Shown: piece by piece, positions 5,217 to 11,670 of the stretch
How the letters are laid out: each line of letters begins with the position of its first letter
Position numbering within the stretch: position 1 is the first letter of the stretch
IMG/VR virus record: IMGVR_UViG_3300009786_000076
Coordinates: 1 to 24,450 of that record
Origin: a virus
Reading direction: 5' to 3' (one strand)
Length of the DNA: 24,450 nucleotides
Translations under genes and position numbers: made by a program
Notes under the pieces: generated by a model
Databases searched by the model: none
What the model was told of the DNA's origin: nothing
Seen by the model: only the letters and a program-made list of their open reading frames with translations

Positions 5217-5637
5217 TGAAATGGTAGACTCATGTGTGGAAGAGAGTACGGTATTAGAAGAGCAATATAATAGGGCTTGGAACAATAATGTCGTAGTGTA
5301 TGACCAAGATGCTACAGCGGGAGTATTCACTAAGCGATTGGTGTCCCTAATGAAAACGGTTATGCGTAGGAATGGGTGTAACTATGGGGAACCGGGAATG
5401 GATAATCCTAGACTTAATGCTATATATATGGGAGAAGACTCTAATATAGAGGGGTGGGGAAACCTGACCGGTAGCTTTAGTATATCGGGAATACCGGTTG
5501 TAAGAACCGCAGAATTAAATCGTGATAGTTACATATGGAGAAAATATAACACAGCATCTAATTTTCCCAAAGGTAAGGGCGAGTTGTGTGTGGGTATTGA
5601 CCAAGATGGTGATAGCGTTTTATTGGGGATGTTTTAA
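5206..5637 (+). CDS. Capsid-protein-like fragment (major capsid paralogue, part 1)
   Basis: A 143-aa protein with a segment very close to the major capsid protein encoded at 15954. Around residues 28-58, VYDQDATAG, FTKRLVSLMK and MRRNG align with VYDADASAG, FTKRLVSLMK and MRRNG, about 23 identities in 30 positions by hand alignment. Its C-terminus, GELCVGIDQDGDSVL, aligns with TELVVGLDMGANDSF. The N-terminal half of the capsid protein is missing. The start at 5206 is preceded by GGAAGGAA and overlaps the upstream stop. Third-codon positions differ widely from the capsid gene, so the copy is not recent. The frame stops just where the capsid continues, and the next ORF resumes with a capsid-like motif. 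Possible minor capsid component or a decayed duplicate kept in frame. Confidence 0.65.
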   Translation: MNLDEMVDSCVEESTVLEEQYNRAWNNNVVVYDQDATAGVFTKRLVSLMKTVMRRNGCNYGEPGMDNPRLNAIYMGEDSNIEGWGNLTGSFSISGIPVVRTAELNRDSYIWRKYNTASNFPKGKGELCVGIDQDGDSVLLGMF

Positions 5638-5638
5638 T

Positions 5639-6091
5639 ATGACACTTAAACAACTTATACACTGTATGGTATTGGGATTAGTTTCCAAATTGATAGAAGA
5701 TGGGAGATTCGATAGGAGTCAGCTTGTAGGGGATTTTAAAGTATTCGAAGACCCTTCTCTGCTTAAACGGAAACATTTGGGTTATTACTGTTTTGTAGAA
5801 GCAAAGACAAATCTGCCGAACGAACCAGATTCAGATTCTTATGGAATCACTAGTGGAATGGATTGTTCTTTTGACGATTTAGAAGGTGGGAAAGAAATGT
5901 CGGAATATATAGACAAATCCTTAAACACCCGTCCAAAGGATTATATATTCTACGATAAAGGTGGTAGTATGTATCCTAATGAGGTATTGGATATGCGCGA
6001 TTATGCTAAAGAACTGTTTGACAAATGTGTGGACACTAAGGATATCACTGTGGTAACAAAGGAACTATTAGGACAATACTATGAAGAATAA
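5639..6091 (+). CDS. Hypothetical protein with a capsid-like motif (paralogue, part 2)
   Basis: A 150-aa protein starting MTLKQLIHCMVLGLVSK one base after the previous stop. Residues about 32-55, reading FKVFEDPSLLKRKHLGYYCF, resemble the C-terminal part of the capsid protein (VQVTEDPTLHRQQRAGVYAT), which is the region that would come next in the preceding ORF's alignment. The first 30 residues and the acidic C-terminal 90 residues have no counterpart. Longer reading from 5522 would lie wholly inside the upstream gene. It may be the second half of a split capsid-like gene with extra sequence added. Match is short and visual, so this is less certain than part 1. Confidence 0.5.
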   Translation: MTLKQLIHCMVLGLVSKLIEDGRFDRSQLVGDFKVFEDPSLLKRKHLGYYCFVEAKTNLPNEPDSDSYGITSGMDCSFDDLEGGKEMSEYIDKSLNTRPKDYIFYDKGGSMYPNEVLDMRDYAKELFDKCVDTKDITVVTKELLGQYYEE

Positions 6092-7193
6092 GACAGTAAT
6101 GATAACGGGCGTAGCGGGACAGGATGGAAGCTACTTAACCGAACATTTACTCCAAAAAGGGTATAATATAATAGGAGTAACAAGAAGAAGTGGTACGCCT
6201 GACCATTCGCGTCTCCAAGCTGTCTTACCTAATCCACGCCTTGTGTTGGAGACAGGTGACGTAGCTGACATGAGTTCCATGATGTACCTCATACAGAAAC
6301 ATAAGCCAGACTATATATATAACCTAGCTGCCCAGTCCCACGTGGGAACCTCGTTTAATCAGCCCAGTATAGACATGGATGTTACAGGCAAGGGATGTCT
6401 TAATATACTAGAGTGTATAAGAATACTTTCCCTTCACACAAAATTTTATCAGGCAAGCTCAAGCGAGATGTTTGGTAAGTCATATGATGTATATCCAGAA
6501 ACTAATTCTCTTAAACAGATAAAAGAACAGTCTGGAGATTATTATCAGGATGAGGATACGTCTTTCTTACCCCAGTCGCCTTACGGTATTGCTAAACTTT
6601 GCGCTCATAACTATGTTCGCTTGTATCGTGAGTCTTACGGCATTCATGCTTGTTCTGGCATTCTCTTTAATCATGAGAGTGAGAGGCGAGGTGAAGAATT
6701 CGTCACGCGAAAGATAACCAAGTGGATAGGTGAATTTGATAAATGGTGTGATGAAAGTAGTGAAGCATGTGAATATCATGGAGATTTTAGTCCCTATGAA
6801 TTCGATGAAGATAACATAATATGTTATTATATTGGTTTGTTACCTAAGCTTCGACTTGGAAATCTTGATGCAGAGAGAGACTGGGGCCATGCAGAAGACT
6901 ATGTGCAAGCTATGGCTCTGATGTTGGAACATGATGTGGCAGATGACTATGTTGTGGCTACGGGAAAGACGTATAGCATACGAAAGTTCCTTGATGAAGC
7001 GTTTAAGTGCATAGGAATAGATGACTGGAAGCCTTATGTGGTTATAGACCCTAAATTCTATCGTCCTGCTGAAGTAGATTATCTTTGCGGTGATGCTAGT
7101 AAAATTAAAGACAAACTTGGGTGGGAACCCAAAATCAATTTCAGTGAGCTAGTCTCACGAATGGTGGAGAATGACAAATGTTTGAAGACATAG
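6081..7193 (+). CDS. gmd: GDP-mannose 4,6-dehydratase
   Basis: A 370-aa protein that converts GDP-D-mannose to GDP-4-keto-6-deoxy-D-mannose, the precursor of GDP-fucose, GDP-rhamnose and perosamine. The NADP-binding TGVAGQDG motif is at 9-16. Catalytic residues of the short-chain dehydrogenase type are visible: SSSEMFG (126-132) and YGIAK (168-172, Tyr and Lys). Family signatures FNHESERRGEEFVTRKI (196-212), LGNLDAERDWGHAEDYV (259-275) and YRPAEVD (327-333) are intact. Two insertions relative to the usual enzyme are seen, near 141-160 and 218-256. The start has AGGA upstream and overlaps the previous gene. No partner enzyme of the sugar pathway is present, so the phage probably feeds a host pathway, perhaps changing surface polysaccharide. 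Cytosolic. Confidence 0.93.
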   Translation: MKNKTVMITGVAGQDGSYLTEHLLQKGYNIIGVTRRSGTPDHSRLQAVLPNPRLVLETGDVADMSSMMYLIQKHKPDYIYNLAAQSHVGTSFNQPSIDMDVTGKGCLNILECIRILSLHTKFYQASSSEMFGKSYDVYPETNSLKQIKEQSGDYYQDEDTSFLPQSPYGIAKLCAHNYVRLYRESYGIHACSGILFNHESERRGEEFVTRKITKWIGEFDKWCDESSEACEYHGDFSPYEFDEDNIICYYIGLLPKLRLGNLDAERDWGHAEDYVQAMALMLEHDVADDYVVATGKTYSIRKFLDEAFKCIGIDDWKPYVVIDPKFYRPAEVDYLCGDASKIKDKLGWEPKINFSELVSRMVENDKCLKT

Positions 7194-7504
7194 AAGATGG
7201 CGTTTTTGATAACGTAATGAATAGTGGCATACTGGATGGTATGGAATCGGGCTATAAACCTAGCACTAAAAAGGTAGACAAACTAGTATTGAAAGACGAA
7301 GCAAATTATCACGCTGGTGTTAATATGTTAACGTCTTTTTATTATGGAGAAGATATCACAGAACCTGATAGTGCCGGATGGGACTGTTGGGGAACTGGTG
7401 CGGGTGTTTGTGAAAATGACCGTAAGAAAATGGATAAGTGGGGATGGGTTCAGTCTTATGGGCGTGAAGGTTATGTAGACGTATGGGGATATAGTCATTT
7501 CTAG
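7178..7504 (+). CDS. Hypothetical protein (108 aa)
   Basis: A 108-aa protein starting MFEDIEDGVFDNVMNSG. GGAG lies eight bases upstream of the ATG, and the gene overlaps the end of gmd by 16 bases. The C-terminal half is rich in Gly and Trp (WDCWGTGAGVCEND and KWGWVQSYGREGYVDVWGY). No known domain is recognised. It ends inside the start of the HNH nuclease frame, which begins in a different frame. Part of the accessory insertion between the terminase genes. Confidence 0.55.
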   Translation: MFEDIEDGVFDNVMNSGILDGMESGYKPSTKKVDKLVLKDEANYHAGVNMLTSFYYGEDITEPDSAGWDCWGTGAGVCENDRKKMDKWGWVQSYGREGYVDVWGYSHF

Positions 7505-7763
7505 AGATAACGCAGCTTATGCTGCGTGGCGTAAGGCAGTTATAAAGCGAGACAAGGGGCATTGTCAGATGCCTGATTGTAGCTATAAGATTAAGAAGTT
7601 TATGCAGATTCATCATATTGTAACGTATGCGTCAGCTCCTACTCTTATGTATGAAGTACAAAATGGGATTTGTCTCTGTAAGCGATGCCACTATAAGATA
7701 CGTAACCAAGAGAGCTTTTATGCTGGTATGTTTATGGATATAGTAAGAGAGAACAGTAAATAA
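7497..7763 (+). CDS. HNH endonuclease (start codon uncertain)
   Basis: A frame of about 88 aa with an HNH nuclease domain: AAWRKAVIKRD (9-19), CQMPDC (23-28), IHHI (38-41), NGICLCKRCH (56-65). His39/40, Asn56 and His65 are the HNH residues, and Cys pairs 23/28 and 61/64 should bind structural zinc. No ATG, GTG or TTG lies in frame between the upstream stop (7476-7478) and this domain. The first in-frame ATG, 7569, would remove the conserved helix and the first Cys. GGGGAT (7485-7490) lies six bases before an ATT at 7497, the likeliest rare start. A +1 shift from the gene before it is an alternative. HNH genes of this type move as homing nucleases or serve in packaging next to terminase genes. 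Confidence 0.7.
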   Translation: MSRDNAAYAAWRKAVIKRDKGHCQMPDCSYKIKKFMQIHHIVTYASAPTLMYEVQNGICLCKRCHYKIRNQESFYAGMFMDIVRENSK

Positions 7764-7779
7764 TTATAAAGGGTATAAT

Positions 7780-8301
7780 ATGTATACTATAGTAATAGAT
7801 ACGCGAGAACAGCTCTCCTGGGATTTTAGTTCCCACGAAGAGTGCCGGGGTAGTTTGGTAGAAACACTACAAGAAGGCGACTATACTACTAAAGAAATAC
7901 TGGATTTGGAGCGTGATACGGGGGCTAAAATTCTTCGCATAGAAAGAAAGGCAAGCTCTCAGGAAATTTCCCTAAACTTGGGAAAGCATAAGGCTCGCTT
8001 TTTAAGAGAGATGGAAAGACTGTCTTACTATGAACATAAATTTTTGATACTAGAGTTCTCGTTAGAGACACTTCTAATGTTTCCACAAGGTTCGGGTATT
8101 CCAAGAAAATTTTGGTATCGAAGAAACAAAAGTGGAAAGCGCGTCAAAAACGTAAAGATGAGTGGGAACTACATGTTAAAGATTCTGAGAGGGATTGAGT
8201 CAGAATATGGGGTACACCTAATATTCGCTGGAGATAAGCATACTGCTGCTTTCAAAGCAGAAAAGATAATAAAGGAAGTGCATGAGCAATATTTCACTTA
8301 A
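7780..8301 (+). CDS. ERCC4-type nuclease
   Basis: A 173-aa protein with an ERCC4 (XPF/MUS81-like) nuclease domain: IDTREQ (6-11), EGDYTTKE (32-39), IERKASSQE (54-62), then NLGKHKARFLREMERL. Asp34 and Glu55-Arg56-Lys57 correspond to the family's metal-binding GD and ERK residues. The Asp often found four residues after the ERK is not present; Glu62 is close by. Members of this family cut branched or flap DNA. Its location directly before the large terminase, overlapping it by 20 bases, suggests a role in debranching replicated DNA ahead of packaging, or recombination. AAAGGG lies seven bases before the ATG. Confidence 0.8.
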   Translation: MYTIVIDTREQLSWDFSSHEECRGSLVETLQEGDYTTKEILDLERDTGAKILRIERKASSQEISLNLGKHKARFLREMERLSYYEHKFLILEFSLETLLMFPQGSGIPRKFWYRRNKSGKRVKNVKMSGNYMLKILRGIESEYGVHLIFAGDKHTAAFKAEKIIKEVHEQYFT

Positions 8302-11300
8302 AAGAAAAGACAAAGATAATGAGGACATTCAACGCCTATTGGCTGATGCGTGGCTGAATATAACTGTAGATGAATCCACAATGTATAATCCCCTAATGGA
8401 TATACCTCCTGAGTACATGGATGAGCCACATAAGTATATATCGTGGCTAATGACTAGACCTGAGTATTTCTCATTTATATGCAAAGAGATATTCAATATC
8501 GACTTATTGCCTTTTCAAGCATTGATGTTAAGAGAGTTATGGGAAAGGCGTTTTCCGATGCTTATAGCAACTAGAGGGGCAGGTAAATCTTTTATATTAG
8601 GTTTATATAGTTTATTGAGAATCTTGTTAATGCCTAAAAGAAAGCTTATTGTTGCGGGTGCTGGTTTTCGTCAATCTAAAGTTATCTTTGATTACATGGA
8701 GACTATCTATAATAATGCTCCTTTATTAAGAGATATTGTAGGAATCAATAAATCAAATGGGGTACGTCGAGCTACAGATATGTGGACATTTTCTATAGGA
8801 GAATCTGTATGTCGCTGTATTCCTGTTGGCGATGGTTCGAAGATTAGAGGTCAACGCGCCAACGACCTTTTAGTTGATGAATTTGCCTCTTTACCTGTAG
8901 ATATTTTTGAAAATGTTATGGCAGGTTTTGCTGCTGTTAGTTCTACTCCTGTTTCTAACGTTAAAGATATAGCAGCCCAAAAAATGGCCAAAAAAATGGG
9001 ATATAACTTAGAAGATAAATCTGACCCTCTTAAAAAAGATAACCAAATTATTATATCTGGTACTGCTTATTATGATTTTAACCATTTTTCTGATTATTGG
9101 AAAGATTGGCATGAAATAATTTGTACTCAAGGGAACGAAAGAAAATTAAAAGAATTTTTTAAAAGAAAATCTAACTCAGAAGGTAAGGATGATACGGATG
9201 TTCCTGCGGATTTTAATTATGAAGATTATTCTATAATTAGAATGCCTTTTGAGAAGCTTCCAAAAGGATTTATGGATGCTGCACAGGTGGCCCGTTCTAA
9301 GGCTACTATTCATGCGGGTATCTATATGATGGAATTTTCAGCATGTGGAATATTTGAAACTCCTATTATTACAGATAAAGGTATCAAGCCTTTAGGAGAA
9401 GTTAATATTGGAGATAAAGTCCTAACACACAAAGGTAGATTTCGTCCAGTGTTAGAGACTACTCAAAAACCTTACAATGATAAATTATTAAGAGTTAATA
9501 CAAATGGTTATTTTCATGATTTATTATTTACCCCAAATCATCCTTTTTGGGTAAAAGAAGATATTTTTACAGAACTATATAATGTAGAAAATGAATTATT
9601 TTTATCTAATATTAAAGAACTATCAGGATTAAATAAATTAGACTGTATTAATATTTGTACTAATTATGTAGAAAAAGATGACTATATCTACGCCAAGTCT
9701 TCTAAAAACAAACTTTCTAGTATAGATGTGAATAATATATTAAAACTAATTAGTCAAGGACAATCTCAGGTAAGTATAGCTAAACAATACAATGTATCAC
9801 AATCTACTATATCTATGGTTAAATTAGATAAAAGATGTAATGGAAAACCTAAAAATGCTATACCAAGTAGTATCCCTTTAAATTATGATATGGGTATTTG
9901 TGTTGGTTATTATGCATCAGAGGGAAGCACAGGTTCCAATGGACATGCTTGTAATTTTGCTTTAGATGGACATGTTAATATCGGTTTAGAAGAATATGTA
10001 GAGGAACTATCTTCTTCTTTGTATAACGTATTTAATATATATCCTAAATATTATGATAAACAAGATAATTGTATATCAGTAAACATAAACGCTAGACTAG
10101 TATGTGAACTATTTAAGTATATTTGTCCTGGTAATTGTTATAGTAAATTAATTAGAAATGACATATTGTTTTCTAATGAAGAGTTTCTTAAAGGGTTTAT
10201 TATAGGAATGTTTAATGGTGATGGGCATATTAGAGACAGGCTTGCCACTTTACAACTCACTAATTTAGATTTGGTTAATCAGGTCAAAATGGCATTAAGT
10301 TATTTTGGGATTAATGCATCATTTTTAAAACCTAAAAGAGAAAAAACAGGAGTTATTAAAGGAAAAGAGGTCAATCTAAGTCAGGCTTATAAAATTAATA
10401 TATCTGGTAATGAGTTTAGAAAATTTATGAATACTTTTTACGGCTTTAATTTAAGCATGTCAGAGAGAAAACAATTAGTACAATCTGACGAAGATAAAAG
10501 TTCGTATAACATATTAGAAAAAGAATTAATTCCTTTTAATGGTTTTTTATATAATTTAGAAGTAGAAGAAGATAATTCTTATTCAACACCTAATAGTACT
10601 GTGCATAACTGTTTTTCAACTGACTCTAATGGTTTCTTTAAGCGCTCTCTTATAGAGTCTTGTGTGGGGAATCATAAAAATAGTATATGCCTACCTAGTG
10701 AAGACAATATATACTTTCAAGCGGGACTATATGGCAATCCTACTAAACGGTATGTATATGGTATAGACCCTGCCTCACAAGTTGATAATTTCTCTATAGT
10801 AGTATTAGAGCTATGTGAAGACCATAGAAGAATAGTATATGGTTGGACCACTAATGTAGAACAACATAAGATAGAGATTCAGGCTGGAGTAACCAATGAG
10901 ATGGATTACTACTCTTACTGTGCTAAGAAGATTAGGCAGCTTATGAATAGGTTCCCCTGTGAGCGTATCGGTCTCGATGCTCAGGGTGGTGGTATAGCCA
11001 TCATGGAAGCCCTGCATGACCCAGATAAGATAAAAGAGGGTGAAGTCCCTATATGGCCTATTATAGATGAAGACAAAGAGAAAGACACTGACTTTAAAGC
11101 TGGGGCACATATAGTAGACCTTATTCAGTTTGCTTCTGCCGACTGGACATCTGAGGCTAATCACGGACTACGTAAAGACTTAGAAGATAAGGCTATCCTG
11201 TTTCCTCACTTTGACCCTTCTGTTTTGGCTACTGCCACAGGACTGGATAAGTTGCATAGTAAGATATATGATACTTTAGAAGACTGTATCATGGAGATAG

Positions 11301-11611
11301 AAGAACTCAAAGATGAGCTATCTACCATAGTTATTACGCAAACCACTTCTGGTAGAGATAGGTGGGATACTCCTGAGATTAAGATGCCTGGAGGTAAAAA
11401 GGGAAGAATGAGAAAGGACCGTTACTCTGCTGTCATCATGGCTAACATGGTAGGTAGACAGATAATGCGTGCTCCTGCTCCTTTAGACTACTCTAGTGTG
11501 GGTGGTTTTTCTCAGGCTATGACAAATATTCAAGATGGGGCTGTATACATAGGTAATGAAAAATTTGCCCAGGAATCTAAAGATGTGATGGATTTCTATG
11601 GTATGGCATAA
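8282..11611 (+). CDS. terL: Terminase large subunit, interrupted by an intein
   Basis: A 1109-aa precursor; about 687 aa after removal of the intein. The ATPase domain shows Walker A ATRGAGKS (96-103) and Walker B NDLLVDEF (194-201). Coupling motif SGTAYYDF follows. The C-terminal RNase-H-like nuclease has YGIDPAS, RIGLDAQGGG and the late RKDRYSA, whose Asp residues are the likely metal ligands. The enzyme cuts concatemeric DNA and pumps it into the prohead through the portal. The intein (residues 355-776) splits the EFSA-CFSTDSNGFF junction; this segment matches the usual terminase sequence once spliced. AAGGA lies just before the start. Codon use in the part before the intein (about 8530-9343) leans to ATT/ATC for Ile, while the part after uses ATA mostly. 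The stop TAA forms the start of late-promoter-like site 2. Confidence 0.95.
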   Translation: MSNISLKRKDKDNEDIQRLLADAWLNITVDESTMYNPLMDIPPEYMDEPHKYISWLMTRPEYFSFICKEIFNIDLLPFQALMLRELWERRFPMLIATRGAGKSFILGLYSLLRILLMPKRKLIVAGAGFRQSKVIFDYMETIYNNAPLLRDIVGINKSNGVRRATDMWTFSIGESVCRCIPVGDGSKIRGQRANDLLVDEFASLPVDIFENVMAGFAAVSSTPVSNVKDIAAQKMAKKMGYNLEDKSDPLKKDNQIIISGTAYYDFNHFSDYWKDWHEIICTQGNERKLKEFFKRKSNSEGKDDTDVPADFNYEDYSIIRMPFEKLPKGFMDAAQVARSKATIHAGIYMMEFSACGIFETPIITDKGIKPLGEVNIGDKVLTHKGRFRPVLETTQKPYNDKLLRVNTNGYFHDLLFTPNHPFWVKEDIFTELYNVENELFLSNIKELSGLNKLDCINICTNYVEKDDYIYAKSSKNKLSSIDVNNILKLISQGQSQVSIAKQYNVSQSTISMVKLDKRCNGKPKNAIPSSIPLNYDMGICVGYYASEGSTGSNGHACNFALDGHVNIGLEEYVEELSSSLYNVFNIYPKYYDKQDNCISVNINARLVCELFKYICPGNCYSKLIRNDILFSNEEFLKGFIIGMFNGDGHIRDRLATLQLTNLDLVNQVKMALSYFGINASFLKPKREKTGVIKGKEVNLSQAYKINISGNEFRKFMNTFYGFNLSMSERKQLVQSDEDKSSYNILEKELIPFNGFLYNLEVEEDNSYSTPNSTVHNCFSTDSNGFFKRSLIESCVGNHKNSICLPSEDNIYFQAGLYGNPTKRYVYGIDPASQVDNFSIVVLELCEDHRRIVYGWTTNVEQHKIEIQAGVTNEMDYYSYCAKKIRQLMNRFPCERIGLDAQGGGIAIMEALHDPDKIKEGEVPIWPIIDEDKEKDTDFKAGAHIVDLIQFASADWTSEANHGLRKDLEDKAILFPHFDPSVLATATGLDKLHSKIYDTLEDCIMEIEELKDELSTIVITQTTSGRDRWDTPEIKMPGGKKGRMRKDRYSAVIMANMVGRQIMRAPAPLDYSSVGGFSQAMTNIQDGAVYIGNEKFAQESKDVMDFYGMA
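9344..10609 (+). mobile_element. LAGLIDADG intein in the large terminase
   Basis: A 422-aa protein-splicing element starting with Cys355 and ending in the His-Asn pair (775-776), followed by Cys777 of the C-extein. Block A is CGIFETPIITDKG; block B includes TPNHPF (417-422, Thr and His conserved). Block F/G is YNLEVEEDNSYS to STVHN. The homing endonuclease part has two LAGLIDADG-type helices, ICVGYYASEG (539-548) and FIIGMFNGDG (639-648). A helix-turn-helix (SIAKQYNVSQSTIS) sits between block B and the first helix. All splicing residues are intact, so it should be active. The sequence is more AT-rich than most of the window. Confidence 0.93.
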
Positions 11612-11624
11612 AATAGTGTATAAT
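11609..11624 (+). promoter_or_regulatory. Phage late-promoter-like motif, site 2
   Basis: Reads TAAAATAGTGTATAAT. Its first three bases are the stop codon of terL. It lies 45 bases before the portal gene. No sigma70 -35 is found at the right distance. Confidence 0.65.
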
Positions 11625-11636
11625 CTTAATAGAATT

Positions 11637-11670
11637 AACAATGCTATTACATAGGAAAACAATGCTATTA
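11637..11670 (+). repeat. Repeated 13-mer in the portal leader
   Basis: AACAATGCTATTA occurs twice (11637-11649 and 11658-11670), 21 bases apart, and the second ends on the A of the portal ATG. AGGA (11653-11656) is placed better for the ATG inside the second copy (11662) than for the portal ATG (13 bases away). Confidence 0.7.

Noticed and set aside
5522-5638. Longer N-terminus for the second capsid-like ORF
   Set aside because: It is contained in another frame of the preceding gene, which shows capsid homology there; ATG 5639 directly after the stop fits better.
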